Shown in pieces: positions 31,858 to 40,828 of a DNA stretch of 64,000 bases (positions are counted from its first letter, which is position 1; the number at the start of each line of letters is the position of its first letter). A program made the translations under genes and the position numbers. Under the pieces are notes generated by a model. That model was not told where the DNA came from. It saw only the letters and a list, made by a program, of their open reading frames with translations, and did no database searches. Source of the stretch: Hymenobacter daecheongensis DSM 21074. GTDB lineage: Bacteria; Bacteroidota; Bacteroidia; Cytophagales; Hymenobacteraceae. The stretch is taken from positions 175,393 through 239,392 of the forward strand of contig NZ_FQYN01000008.1 of the NCBI RefSeq assembly GCF_900141805.1, in the 5' to 3' direction.

Positions 31858-32604
31858 TTGAAAACATTCGAACACAAAAAGACCCAGCTTTACCTCGTGC
31901 TCAGCGGCATTTTCATCGTGAATGCGCTGCTGGCCGAAATAATTGGGGTGAAGATCTTCTCGCTGGAACCCCTCATCGGGCGGCCCGACAACCTGACGGC
32001 GGGTGTGCTGATCTGGCCCGTGGTGTTCGTCACGACGGACATCATCAACGAGTATTTTGGCAAGGAGGGCGTGCTGCGCGTGAGCTACCTCACGGCGGGC
32101 CTGATTCTGTTTGCGTTCCTCATCATTTATGCCACCACCAAGCTGCCCCCGGCGGCTTTCTGGCTGGAAGTGAATGGCAAAGACCCGCTGGGCCAGCCCA
32201 TCAACATCGACTTTGCCTACCAGATGATTTTCCGGCAGGGCATGGGCATTATTGCCGGCTCACTCACGGCCTTCGCCATCGGGCAGGTGCTCGATGCCAC
32301 GGTGTTTCAATTGCTGCGCCGGGCTACCAAAGGCCGCTACATCTGGCTGCGGGCCACCGGCTCCACGCTCGTCTCGCAGCTTGTGGATAGCTTTGTGGTG
32401 CTCTACGTGGCGTTTTACCTGTTCGGCAACTGGAGCTTCGACCAGGTGTTGAGCGTAGCCAACACCAACTATTGGTATAAATTCGCCGCCGCCATTGTGC
32501 TCACGCCGGTGCTGTACCTGGCCCATTTTCTCATTGACCGGTATTTGGGCAAAGAGGAAACGGCCGAGCTGCAGCAGGAAGCGGCGGCTGATGTTAGCGT
32601 TTGA
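31858..32604 (+). CDS. Queuosine precursor transporter (YhhQ/VUT family)
   Basis: The 248-residue inner-membrane protein shows the COG1738 pattern: SGIFIVNALLAEIIGVKIF, VVFVTTDIINEYFGKEGV, RATKGRYIWLRATGSTLVSQL and VDSFVVLYVAFYL. It has about six to seven membrane helices. It imports a queuine or preQ precursor for tRNA modification. The start is uncertain. ATG 31810 lies inside the repeat and adds 16 residues that do not look like this family, so TTG 31858 (MKTFEHKK) is preferred. A TGAATTTG -7-like box ends 13 bases before it. Confidence 0.82.
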   Translation: MKTFEHKKTQLYLVLSGIFIVNALLAEIIGVKIFSLEPLIGRPDNLTAGVLIWPVVFVTTDIINEYFGKEGVLRVSYLTAGLILFAFLIIYATTKLPPAAFWLEVNGKDPLGQPINIDFAYQMIFRQGMGIIAGSLTAFAIGQVLDATVFQLLRRATKGRYIWLRATGSTLVSQLVDSFVVLYVAFYLFGNWSFDQVLSVANTNYWYKFAAAIVLTPVLYLAHFLIDRYLGKEETAELQQEAAADVSV

Positions 32605-32702
32605 GAAATGCTGCGTTTCCAAGGTTGAGTGTTGAATTTCAACCAGATTTCTCCGGCTTTTCTCATTCAGCATTCAACCCTCAAAATTCAACATTTCCCT
32701 AA

Positions 32703-33680
32703 ATGTCCCGCATTCTCACCGGCATTCAGAGCACTGGCCGCCCGCACCTGGGCAACCTGCTCGGGGCCATTCTGCCCGCCATCGAGCTGTCGAAAAACCC
32801 GGCCCACGACTCGCTCTACTTCATTGCCGATCTGCACTCGCTCACTACCGTGCGCGACGCGGAGCTGCTGCGCCAGAACACCTACGCCGTGGCCGCCGCG
32901 TGGCTGGCCTGCGGCTTCGATACGGAGAAAAACCTGTTCTACCGCCAGTCGGATGTGCCGCAGGTGACGGAGCTGACGTGGTATCTGTCGTGCTTCACGC
33001 CGTTTCCGATGCTGGCCAACGCCCACTCGTTCAAGGATAAGTCCGATAGGCTTTCGGATGTGAATGCGGGCCTGTTCACATATCCGGTGCTCATGGCAGC
33101 CGATATTCTGCTCTACGATGCTGAGATTGTGCCCGTCGGCAAAGACCAGATCCAGCACCTCGAAATTGCCCGCGACATTGCCGCCGCCTTCAACAGCCGC
33201 TACGGCGAAACCCTGACGCTGCCCCAGGCCCGCGTGGATGCCGAGCTGATGACCATTCCCGGCACCGACGGCGCGAAGATGAGCAAGAGCTACGGCAACA
33301 TCATCGACATCTTCGCCCCCGAAAAAGAGCTGCTCAAAGCCATCAAAACCATCATTTCGGACAGCACGCCGCTGGAAGCGCCCAAAAACCCGGACGCGGA
33401 CGTGACCTTCAAGCTCTACTCGCTGCTGGCCACGCCCGCCGAAACCGACACGATGCGCCAGAACTACCGGGCCGGCGGCTATGGCTACGGCCACGCCAAA
33501 AAGGAGCTGTACGAGCTGATTCTGCGCCGCTTCGCCACCGAGCGCCAGCAGTTCGATTTCTACATGAACAACCTGCCCGAGCTGGACGCCAAGCTGGCCG
33601 AAGGCGCCCGCAAAGCCCAGGCCTACGGCAGCGAAGTGCTGAACAAAGTGCGGGAGAAAGTGGGGTATATGGTGATATAG
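32703..33680 (+). CDS. trpS: Tryptophan--tRNA ligase
   Basis: The 325-residue class I synthetase charges tRNA-Trp. It has HLGN at 15-18 (HIGH motif) and KMSKS at 192-196. The C-terminal anticodon-binding helix bundle is complete. The length is that of bacterial TrpS. The gap before it (32605-32702) holds a loosely inverted TTGAATTTCAACC-type sequence. It converges with the next gene across a hairpin that starts at its own stop codon. Confidence 0.95.
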   Translation: MSRILTGIQSTGRPHLGNLLGAILPAIELSKNPAHDSLYFIADLHSLTTVRDAELLRQNTYAVAAAWLACGFDTEKNLFYRQSDVPQVTELTWYLSCFTPFPMLANAHSFKDKSDRLSDVNAGLFTYPVLMAADILLYDAEIVPVGKDQIQHLEIARDIAAAFNSRYGETLTLPQARVDAELMTIPGTDGAKMSKSYGNIIDIFAPEKELLKAIKTIISDSTPLEAPKNPDADVTFKLYSLLATPAETDTMRQNYRAGGYGYGHAKKELYELILRRFATERQQFDFYMNNLPELDAKLAEGARKAQAYGSEVLNKVREKVGYMVI

Positions 33681-33759
33681 TGAGATGGCGAGTTTTTTTG
33701 TTCTGGCGGCGCATGTGGCGCAGATAGAACGAAAAACTCACCATTTTACCATCTCACTA
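33678..33759. repeat. Composite hairpin overlapping the trpS stop
   Basis: The outer arms TAGTGAGATGG (33678-33688) and CCATCTCACTA (33749-33759) are perfect. An inner pair GAGTTTTT/AAAAACTC strengthens the stem. The first TAG of the arm is the trpS stop codon. It sits between convergent genes and is a likely bidirectional terminator. Confidence 0.65.
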
Positions 33760-33767
33760 TCTCACCA

Positions 33768-34622
33768 CTAATAAGCCAGCCCGTCCACGCTGGTGGGGTG
33801 TTTTTGTTCGTTGGAGAAGCTGAAGCCAACTTTGCTGCCGCGGCTGACCTGCTGGTTTTCGAGCTTTTGCTTCACCGTTATTTTCTGAATGTCCTGCATC
33901 GGCGGGGCAATCAGGTCGTTGTTGACGGAGGCAATCATGGCGCTTTCCACGAACAGGCGCAGCATATCAGGGGTCAGGAAGTTGTCGGCCATGTCGTTGT
34001 CGGGTAGCTCCAGCTGCTGCACTCCTTCCAGGAAGTAGTGATTTTCGATGTTGATGAGCAGGCGTCCGATCAGGTAGCCGGGGTCGTTCAGGCGCTGGTA
34101 CTTGATGCTGTCGGCCATGAAGTTGTAGGCCATAATGTGGCCGAAAAACCGCCGCCGGAAATCCTCTTCCACGTATTTGGAGGCCATGGGGCCGTAGTCT
34201 TCGGGGAAGGTGATGATGTTCGAGTGCATCACGAACACGAGCAAATCGCCGGAGAACTTAATGTGAAACTCCATGTCGTTTACCGGCCGGTACTCCACCA
34301 GCACGCTGCTGTCGACGGGCGAGAGTTTGCGGCTCAGCTCCACCACCAGCTCCTGCGTCACCATGCGCAGCATATCGAACGCCGCCCCGGTATTGCGGAA
34401 AATGGCCTGCTTGGCAATGGATTTCTGCTTGAGGCCCTCAAAAATCTGGTCGAGGCGGTCGGCGGGAGCTTCAGTGGGCGAGCCGGGCGCGGCGGTGGGC
34501 TCGCCGTTGGTGGCGGTGGCCCCGGTCTGGCTTTCGGGGGCCGGCCGGGCCTCGGGCGCGGCGGCGGCCAGGGTTTCAGCAGCCAGCGGAATCAGGTTGG
34601 TGGGCGGGGTGGTATGAGGCAT
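33768..34622 (-). CDS. Conserved hypothetical protein, 284 aa
   Basis: An Ala/Pro/Thr-rich N-terminal stretch (to about residue 50) is followed by a folded region with RLDQIFEGLKQKSIAKQAIF, ELVVELSRKLSPVDSSVLVEY, and MEFHIKFSGDLLVFVMHSNI. The C terminus ends near a basic SRGSKVGFSFSNEQKH. There is no signal peptide or membrane helix. I do not recognise the family; similar proteins seem to occur only in Bacteroidota. The frame is open upstream to 34829, but ATG 34622 is the first start close to the ordered region. Confidence 0.6.
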   Translation of the reverse strand: MPHTTPPTNLIPLAAETLAAAAPEARPAPESQTGATATNGEPTAAPGSPTEAPADRLDQIFEGLKQKSIAKQAIFRNTGAAFDMLRMVTQELVVELSRKLSPVDSSVLVEYRPVNDMEFHIKFSGDLLVFVMHSNIITFPEDYGPMASKYVEEDFRRRFFGHIMAYNFMADSIKYQRLNDPGYLIGRLLINIENHYFLEGVQQLELPDNDMADNFLTPDMLRLFVESAMIASVNNDLIAPPMQDIQKITVKQKLENQQVSRGSKVGFSFSNEQKHPTSVDGLAY

Positions 34623-34704
34623 TGCGGAGAAAAAAGCGAGTGACGAAAGCCGCTGGCGGCACTGGTAAATACGGAAATAATTGGGGCAACAGTTTCGCCA
34701 GGCT

Positions 34705-35859
34705 TTAGCGCAGCAGCTCGGGCAACTCCGCCGCCGTATGCTGCCCCAGCAGCGGTGGTGCCGACAGCGCCGCCACTTCCGGCCACGCCGGGCTCCGGAA
34801 CGCCACCGTGCGTACGCCCTGATGCGCAAAATCGGCCGGAGCGGGCAGCAGCATCGCCCCCGCCGATTCGTGCGTTAGCGCCTCCCCCACCGTGCGCACG
34901 GCCCCAGCCGGCACGCCCAGGCCCTCTAGCTGCCGGAGCAGCTCGGCACCATTTACCTCCCCTATGCGGGCGTGCAGCAAGGCCTCCAGCTCCGCCCGGT
35001 GCGCCACGCGGGCTTCATTGGTGGCGAAGCGCGGTTCGGCGGCCCACTCCGCCCGGCTCAGCGCCGCGCAGAGCTGCTGAAACTGCCGGTCGGTGCCCAC
35101 GGCCAGAATGAGTTGTACGCCATCGGCAGCGCGGTATACGGTGCCGTAGGGCACGATGCTGGGGTGGCCCGAGCCCAGCGGCTGTGGGTCGTGGCCCGCC
35201 ACGAGGAAGGTGGCGGCCTGGTTGGCCAGAGAGGCCAGGGCGCTATCCAGTAAGGACACCTGCACCAACGCCCCTTCGCCGGTGCAGGCGCGGCGGTAGA
35301 GGGCCGTGAGCAGGCCTTCCTTGAGCTGATGCGCGGCCAGCAGGTCGATGAGGGCCACGGGCATCTTTTGGGGCGCGTGGCCGGGCAGCGCGTTCAGGTG
35401 CATGAAGCCGGCTTCGGCCTGCAGCACGGCATCGTAGCCGGCGCGGGGGCTGGCGGGGCCGTAGCCGCTGAGGTGGCCATAAATCAGCTCTGGGTTGTGC
35501 TGGCGCAGGGTGTCGTAGTCCACGCCCAGCTTTTCGGCATCGCCGGGCTTGTAGCTGGCCAGCACCACATCGGCGCGGGCGGCGAGGCGGTACACGGCGG
35601 CCAGCCCAGCGGGCGTACGCAAATCCAGCACGATAGACTTTTTGCCCCAGTTGGAGGAGCTGAAATAGGCGGAAATATCGGTTTCGGCGGGCTCGGCGGC
35701 GGTTTTCCAGGTGCGGGTCACGTCGCCGGCCGGGGGCTCCACTTTCAGCACGAAGGCTCCCAGCTCGGCAAAAAACTGGCCCACCTGCGGGCCGGCCAGC
35801 ACGGTGGCGAGTTCCAGAATGACGAGGTCGGCGAAGGGCGGGGCGGGGGCAGATTTCAT
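34705..35859 (-). CDS. CaiB/BaiF family CoA transferase (class III)
   Basis: The 384-residue product has the family's opening (ILELATVLAGPQVGQFFAELGA), the KVEPPAGDVTR loop, and FSSSNWGKKSIVLDL. Class III enzymes move CoA between carboxylic acids using a catalytic Asp; a candidate lies in LQAEAGFMHLNALPG or the ALIDLLAAHQ region. The substrate is unknown. The upstream in-frame part to 36072 overlaps the helicase gene region and is rejected in favour of ATG 35859 (MKSAPAPPF). Confidence 0.88.
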   Translation of the reverse strand: MKSAPAPPFADLVILELATVLAGPQVGQFFAELGAFVLKVEPPAGDVTRTWKTAAEPAETDISAYFSSSNWGKKSIVLDLRTPAGLAAVYRLAARADVVLASYKPGDAEKLGVDYDTLRQHNPELIYGHLSGYGPASPRAGYDAVLQAEAGFMHLNALPGHAPQKMPVALIDLLAAHQLKEGLLTALYRRACTGEGALVQVSLLDSALASLANQAATFLVAGHDPQPLGSGHPSIVPYGTVYRAADGVQLILAVGTDRQFQQLCAALSRAEWAAEPRFATNEARVAHRAELEALLHARIGEVNGAELLRQLEGLGVPAGAVRTVGEALTHESAGAMLLPAPADFAHQGVRTVAFRSPAWPEVAALSAPPLLGQHTAAELPELLR

Positions 35860-35939
35860 GCGGGTAAAGAAACAACGGAATGCCCTATACCGGCCTGCCC
35901 GCCCCCGGCTTACCTGAACCCTGCCCACCCGAATTCCCT

Positions 35940-35947
35940 TATCTTTA
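35940..35947 (+). promoter_or_regulatory. -7-like box TATCTTTA before the helicase
   Basis: It lies 69 bases before the TTG start at 36017. Its last base departs from TAnnTTTG. Confidence 0.35.
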
Positions 35948-36016
35948 CCACAAATCAAGCGGTTTGCTGACCGAAAAACAGGGTCAGCGCATACTTTCAC
36001 TTCATTTCGCTGAACC

Positions 36017-37687
36017 TTGAAGTTTACCGATTTCAATCTGCACGACGACCTGCTGGCCGGTGTGGATGCCATGAACTATCAGAATGCCACGCCCATTCAG
36101 GAGCAGGCTATTCCCCGAATTATCGAAGGCAAAGACCTGATTGCCTGCGCCCAGACCGGCACCGGCAAAACCGCCGCCTACCTGCTGCCGCTGCTCGACA
36201 AGATTTCGCACGCCAAGCACGGCCACACCTCCACGCTCATCCTGGTGCCCACCCGCGAACTGGCCACCCAGATCGACGAGCAGGTGACGGGCTTCGGCTA
36301 TTTCGTGGAAGCCAGCAGCATTGCCATTTATGGCGGCGGCAAAAGCGAGAACTGGGAGCAGCAGAAACGCGCCCTCACCTCGGGGGCCGATATCATTGTG
36401 GCCACGCCCGGCCGCCTCATCGCCCACCTGCAGATGGGCTACGTTAAGTTCGACCAGATCAAGTACTTGGTGCTGGATGAGGCCGATAAGATGATGGACA
36501 TGGGCTTTTCGGACGACATTCTGAACATCGTGCGTCAGTTGCCCAAGCAGCGGCAGACGCTGCTGTTTTCGGCCACCATGCCCACCAAAATCCGCGACTT
36601 CTCGAAGCAGATTCTGCACGAGCCCGAGGAAATCCGGCTGGCCGTGTCGAAGCCCGCCGCCGGCATCGACCAGCAGTTCTACATGGCCTTCGACCGCCAG
36701 AAGATTCACCTGCTGGAGCACATCATCAAAACCCAGGAGGTGCAGAGCATGGTGCTGTTTACGAGCCAGAAAGCGGCCGTAGCGGGCATCGTGCGGGCCA
36801 TCAACAAGCTGGGCTACGTGGCCCAGGGCATCAGCTCCGACCGCACCCAGGAGGAGCGCGAGCAGATCATGCGCGACTTCAAAAACAAGTCGTTCCCGAT
36901 TCTGGTGGCCACCGACGTGCTCAGCCGCGGCATCGACATCGACTCGCTGAGCCACGTGGTGAACTACGACATTCCCCGCGCCGCGGAAGACTACGTGCAC
37001 CGCATCGGCCGCACAGCCCGCGCCGCCACCAAAGGCACGGCCATCACCTTCATTGCCGACCAGGACCAGGACCGCGTGCTCAAGATTGAGAAGCTCATTG
37101 AGCGCGAAGTGGAGAAGCAGGACATCACCGAAAGCCTTGGCCTGGGCCCCGCCCCGGAGTTTGACCCCAAGCGCTTCAGCGGCCTGGGCGGCAAAATAGG
37201 CGGCCGCCCCGAGCGTGGTGGCCGGAGCGGCGGCGGCGGCAGCAGCCGCGGCCCGCGCCCCGAAGGCGGTGCCCCCCGCGGCGAAAACGGCCGCGACGGC
37301 AGCCGCCCACGCCGCGATGCCGACCCGAAAGACCCCAAGCACAAGGAGCGCATTGCCAAAGCCCAAGCTGCCCTAGCGGCGCTGGATGCCGGCCAGGCTC
37401 CGGCCGTGCCCTACCAGCGCCCGCCCCGCCCCGAAGGCGAAGCCCGCCCACCCCGCGCCCCCCGTCCGGATGGAGAAGCTCGCCCTGCGCGGGAGCCTCG
37501 CGCTCCGCGCCTAGAAGGGGAAGACCGCCCGCCGCGGGAGCCACGGGCCGAAGGCGAAGCCGGGGAAAGCAAGACGCGCCGCAAGCGTGGTGGCCGCAAT
37601 CGGGGTGGCCGGGGCCCACGTCCGGAAGGTGGAGTGGCTACGGCTGAGGCCTCAGCCCCGGTGCCCGCGGCTCCGAGTGCTGAGTAA
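36017..37687 (+). CDS. DEAD-box RNA helicase with basic repetitive tail (RhlE-like)
   Basis: The 556-residue ATP-dependent RNA helicase has a Q motif near 27, motif I AQTGTGKT (Lys51), PTRELATQI, TPGRL, DEAD, SATMP, and HRIGRTAR in the second RecA domain. The tail from about residue 385 is rich in Arg, Gly, Pro and Glu (GGRSGGGGSSRGPRPEGG, then recurring RPEGEARPPRAP units). Such tails bind RNA and may drive condensation. It likely acts in ribosome assembly or mRNA turnover. TTG 36017 is the start because the family begins with MKFTDFN at this codon. An intrinsic terminator follows. Confidence 0.92.
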   Translation: MKFTDFNLHDDLLAGVDAMNYQNATPIQEQAIPRIIEGKDLIACAQTGTGKTAAYLLPLLDKISHAKHGHTSTLILVPTRELATQIDEQVTGFGYFVEASSIAIYGGGKSENWEQQKRALTSGADIIVATPGRLIAHLQMGYVKFDQIKYLVLDEADKMMDMGFSDDILNIVRQLPKQRQTLLFSATMPTKIRDFSKQILHEPEEIRLAVSKPAAGIDQQFYMAFDRQKIHLLEHIIKTQEVQSMVLFTSQKAAVAGIVRAINKLGYVAQGISSDRTQEEREQIMRDFKNKSFPILVATDVLSRGIDIDSLSHVVNYDIPRAAEDYVHRIGRTARAATKGTAITFIADQDQDRVLKIEKLIEREVEKQDITESLGLGPAPEFDPKRFSGLGGKIGGRPERGGRSGGGGSSRGPRPEGGAPRGENGRDGSRPRRDADPKDPKHKERIAKAQAALAALDAGQAPAVPYQRPPRPEGEARPPRAPRPDGEARPAREPRAPRLEGEDRPPREPRAEGEAGESKTRRKRGGRNRGGRGPRPEGGVATAEASAPVPAAPSAE

Positions 37688-37701
37688 GGCGTAAGAACGC
37701 A

Positions 37702-37736
37702 AAAGAGCCCCGCTACGAAAGTTGCGGGGCTTTTTT
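37702..37736. terminator. Intrinsic terminator of the helicase gene
   Basis: AGCCCCGC (37706-37713) pairs with GCGGGGCT (37724-37731) and is followed by a six-T run. A-rich bases on the other side allow use by the opposing gene too. Confidence 0.75.
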
Positions 37737-37889
37737 GTGCTTGGGCAAGCGGTAGAAGCAGTGGGCAGTGGCTTTGGAGTTTCGCACGTGTCATTCTTCT
37801 CTCAGTACCTATCCTCAGACCTTGGCAAGCAAGAAACCACCTCTCTCCAACACTTCCGAATTGGTTAAGCAGCAGGGTTGATTTAGCTG

Positions 37890-38342
37890 CTAATTGTTGT
37901 CCGTTCTCATATTCAATTCTTCAACTGGGTGCCCTAATTTTTTCAACCAAGCCTTCAGCTTTGGATAAGCATTATTATCAAGGCTAATGTCCAGACCACG
38001 ATCAGTCATCAGATTGTCACACTCTAAACAGATATTCAGGATTGAAACAACTCGGTTGTCCCGGTCAAAAAACATTAGAGCATCCCGATAAACCGGACTA
38101 CACATCCAACGGTCATCATCAATTAGCGGAGACTCTAGAATAGCCACGAGTTCCCGAGTCAGCAGATCATCCTCACTCAGTCTTTTGATGATGACACTAC
38201 TTGGATCCAGGTCACCTTTCCTATCAGTTAAGAATACTCCTAGTTGACTGGCTTGGTCAGGATATCTATTGAATGAATAAGTAGATAGACGGGCGAAATT
38301 CATCCCCCTGATATAGTCACGGCTGGCATGAGGCTGTATCAT
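37890..38342 (-). CDS. Lower-GC hypothetical protein overlapping menA
   Basis: The 150-residue frame uses codons and base composition clearly poorer in GC than its neighbours, which suggests a different origin. It starts at ATG 38342, sharing four bases with the end of menA (ATGA overlap). An internal start at MNFARLSTYSFN is also possible. The middle reads CSPVYRDALMFFDRDNRVV then SILNICLECDNLM, with a CLEC pair, and the end is KAWLKKLGHPVEELNM. No family is recognised. It resembles the C-terminal half of small uncharacterised Bacteroidota proteins, so it may be an N-truncated gene rather than a complete one. Confidence 0.5.
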   Translation of the reverse strand: MIQPHASRDYIRGMNFARLSTYSFNRYPDQASQLGVFLTDRKGDLDPSSVIIKRLSEDDLLTRELVAILESPLIDDDRWMCSPVYRDALMFFDRDNRVVSILNICLECDNLMTDRGLDISLDNNAYPKLKAWLKKLGHPVEELNMRTDNN

Positions 38343-39274
38343 AGCACCTGCCCCACCCCAAACAGCAACGTAAACACCAATGTCGTCAGGGCCATCTGCT
38401 TTAGCAGCGGGTCGAGCTGCATGCTTTCCTGGCGCTGCCCCACGGCGCGGGCGTTGCGCACCAGCAGCGGAGCGGCCAGCACAAACAGCCATTGCCAGGG
38501 CGAGTGATACGTGAGCGTGACGTAGACCACGGCGCAGCCGAAGCCCAGCAGCAGCAGCAGCCAGTGGTAGCGGCGGGCCCGCACCGGCCCCAGCCGCACC
38601 GGAATGGTGATTTTGCCAGCCAGCTCGTCGGAGCGAATGTCGCGGATGTTGTTCACGTTCAGTACGGCCGTAGCGAAGCAGCCCAGCGCGGCGGCGGGCA
38701 GCAGCACCGTGAGCGGCAGCATGCGGGTTTGCAGATAATACGTGCCGCACACGCCCACCAAACCAAAGAAAGTGAATACCGATAGGTCGCCGAGGCCGGC
38801 ATAGCCGTAGGGCTTGGCACCAGCCGTGTAGTTGACGGCTGCCCAGATGGCGCTCAGGCCCAGCACCAAAAACGTGAGAAAAATCCAGGTGCCGGCCGTG
38901 CCCAGCGCCACCCACAGCAGCCCCAGCCCACTCAGCAGCGACAGCAGCCCAAACAGGCTCATGCCGCGCTTCATCTGGGCTGGGCTGATGGCTCCGCTCT
39001 GCACGGCCCGTTGGGGCCCTTCGCGGTGCACGCTGTCGGCGCCGTTCTGGGAGTCGCCGTAGTCGTTGGCGAGGTTGCTCAGAATCTGGAGCAGGATGGT
39101 GGTGAGAGCCGCCAGCCCTACCACGACCGGGCGGAACTGCCCGTGGCTGGCCGCCAGGAAGCCTCCCGTAAGGATGCTGGCCAGCGCCAGCGGCAGCGTG
39201 CGGGGCCGAAAAGCCGAAATCCAGGCTTGAGCCGGGCTGGTGGCGGGAGAAGCTGTAGGAGGAATGGTGGACAT
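38339..39274 (-). CDS. menA: 1,4-dihydroxy-2-naphthoate polyprenyltransferase (MenA)
   Basis: The 311-residue UbiA-fold membrane enzyme attaches a polyprenyl chain to DHNA in menaquinone synthesis. The first Asp-rich motif is NLANDYGDSQNGADS (about 66-80), with the second in NVNNIRDIRSDELAGK near 205. The motif GPQRAVQSGAIS is typical of MenA. About eight to nine membrane helices are present. ATG 39274 is taken because the upstream extension overlaps the repeat hairpin. Menaquinone would be the electron carrier for the Mqo enzyme encoded at 14.6 kb. Confidence 0.92.
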   Translation of the reverse strand: MSTIPPTASPATSPAQAWISAFRPRTLPLALASILTGGFLAASHGQFRPVVVGLAALTTILLQILSNLANDYGDSQNGADSVHREGPQRAVQSGAISPAQMKRGMSLFGLLSLLSGLGLLWVALGTAGTWIFLTFLVLGLSAIWAAVNYTAGAKPYGYAGLGDLSVFTFFGLVGVCGTYYLQTRMLPLTVLLPAAALGCFATAVLNVNNIRDIRSDELAGKITIPVRLGPVRARRYHWLLLLLGFGCAVVYVTLTYHSPWQWLFVLAAPLLVRNARAVGQRQESMQLDPLLKQMALTTLVFTLLFGVGQVL

Positions 39275-39288
39275 AGAAAGCGAAGAAA

Positions 39289-39395
39289 CGTCATGCTGAG
39301 CGAAGCCGAAGCATCTCGTGTGCAATAGTAATTCAATCGTCAAACAAAAGAATTAGCATGGCACGCGAGATGCTTCGGCTTCGCTCAGCATGACG
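39289..39395. repeat. GAAGCATCTC-family hairpin, perfect 30-bp arms
   Basis: The arms 39289-39318 (CGTCATGCTGAGCGAAGCCG...) and 39366-39395 are perfect complements around a 47-base AT-rich loop. It lies between menA and the glutathione peroxidase gene, which are in tandem. Confidence 0.8.
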
Positions 39396-39423
39396 CTCGA
39401 GTCAAAGACGGGGAACGAAAAGC

Positions 39424-40020
39424 CTACTTCAGAATGGCCGCTACCAGCTCGTCGCTCATCGGCTTCACGTCCGACTTGTAGAAGCCGATAACGTGGCCCT
39501 GCTCGTCCACCAGGTATTTGCAGAAATTCCAGGTAGGCGCGTCGCTCACGGTGCCGTTCTTGCTTTTATCGGAGAGAAACTGGTAGAGCGGGGCCGTGTC
39601 GTCGCCTTTCACCGAAATCTTGGCGAACATGGGAAAAGTCACGCCGAAGTTTTTCTCGCAGAAAGTGGCAATCTGAGCATTGGAGCCTGGTTCTTGGCCG
39701 CCGAAGTTATTGGCCGGAAAGCCCAGCACGGCCACCCGGTCGCCGTGCTTCTTGCTTAGCTCTTCCAACTCCTTGTATTGAGGCGTGTAGCCGCACTCCG
39801 AGGCCACGTTCACGATGAGCAGCTTTTTGCCTTTGTACTGGCTCAGCTTCACATCCTGCCCATCAATATTCTTGACGGTGAAATCGTACACGGAGCCGGC
39901 AGCGGCGGCAGTTTCGGGAGTAGACATGGCCGAAGAAGGAGAAGAAGTGGCGGTGGTGGAATTGGATGAGCAGCTGCCGGCCAGCAAAGCGCCCAGCAGC
40001 AGGGCAACGGATATTTTCAT
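39424..40020 (-). CDS. Glutathione peroxidase family lipoprotein
   Basis: The 198-residue product has a lipobox with Cys17 (LLAGSC) and a Ser/Thr-rich linker. The GPx fold follows: active-site Cys76 in NVASECGYTPQY, FPANNFGGQEPGSN, and WNFCKYLVDEQG. It is the Cys, not selenocysteine, type, which usually reduces hydroperoxides with thioredoxin. The lipoprotein signal puts it in the periplasm or on the outer membrane. Length after the signal is normal. It follows the menA gene across a hairpin. Confidence 0.9.
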   Translation of the reverse strand: MKISVALLLGALLAGSCSSNSTTATSSPSSAMSTPETAAAAGSVYDFTVKNIDGQDVKLSQYKGKKLLIVNVASECGYTPQYKELEELSKKHGDRVAVLGFPANNFGGQEPGSNAQIATFCEKNFGVTFPMFAKISVKGDDTAPLYQFLSDKSKNGTVSDAPTWNFCKYLVDEQGHVIGFYKSDVKPMSDELVAAILK

Positions 40021-40205
40021 GCGAAGGGAAAATCAGGCCGGCGGAGCAAAGTACCCGGCCGGCAGTGAGCAAACCGCCGGGCGGCGGGTAGTGTTTGTGG
40101 CCGTCAAGGTAGCTTTTTGCCCGTTGCGCGGGGGCAACCGCACCGGCTATAGCACCTACCCTGCCGAATACCTGGCCATTTGAGCAGCACGGGTCAGTAT
40201 ATGGG

Positions 40206-40787
40206 CTACGTGCGGGGCACCGTGAGCCACTTTTCCAGGTCGGTGGGCACGTAGGCCAGCATCTTGTCCAGCAGGCCGTTGGGCGTGTCGTCCTGCTGGA
40301 GCTGGGCGCGGTTTTCGGGGCGCAGAAAGCCTTCGGTCACCATCTTATCCAGGAACTGCAGCTGGTGGTCGTAGAAGCCGAGCACGTTGAACACGCCGCT
40401 GGGCTTTTTGTGCAGCCCCAGCTGGCCCCAGGTGAGCACTTCAAACAGCTCTTCGAGCGTGCCGAAGCCGCCGGGCATGGCAATGAAGCCCTCCGCCAGG
40501 TCGGCCATCAGCAGCTTCCGCTCGTGCATACTTTTCACGATGTGCAGCTCCGTGAGGCCCACATGCGCCAGCTCCTTATTGGCTAGGAAATCAGGGATGA
40601 CGCCGATGGCCTGGCCGCCGTGGCGCATCACGCTGTCGGCCACGGCGCCCATCAGGCCCACGCGGCCGCCGCCGTACACCAGCGTGATGCTGCGCTGGGC
40701 CAGCGTCTGGCCCATCAGGTCGGCCTGTTGGCGGTAGGTTTCGTTGAAGCCGGGGCTGGCCCCGCAGTAGACGGCAACGCTTTTCAT
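40206..40787 (-). CDS. LOG-family protein (TIGR00730, Rossmann fold)
   Basis: The 193-residue product has the family's GGGRVGLMGAVADSV and MPGGFGTLEELFEVLTW motifs. The family includes cytokinin-activating phosphoribohydrolases and the nucleotide 5'-monophosphate nucleosidase-like enzymes. In bacteria it is mostly linked to AMP or nucleoside phosphate hydrolysis. It is transcribed alone after a hairpin. Confidence 0.9.
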   Translation of the reverse strand: MKSVAVYCGASPGFNETYRQQADLMGQTLAQRSITLVYGGGRVGLMGAVADSVMRHGGQAIGVIPDFLANKELAHVGLTELHIVKSMHERKLLMADLAEGFIAMPGGFGTLEELFEVLTWGQLGLHKKPSGVFNVLGFYDHQLQFLDKMVTEGFLRPENRAQLQQDDTPNGLLDKMLAYVPTDLEKWLTVPRT

Positions 40788-40828
40788 CAGGAGGAGCTGG
40801 GAGCTAGAAGTTAGAAGTTAGAAGTACA

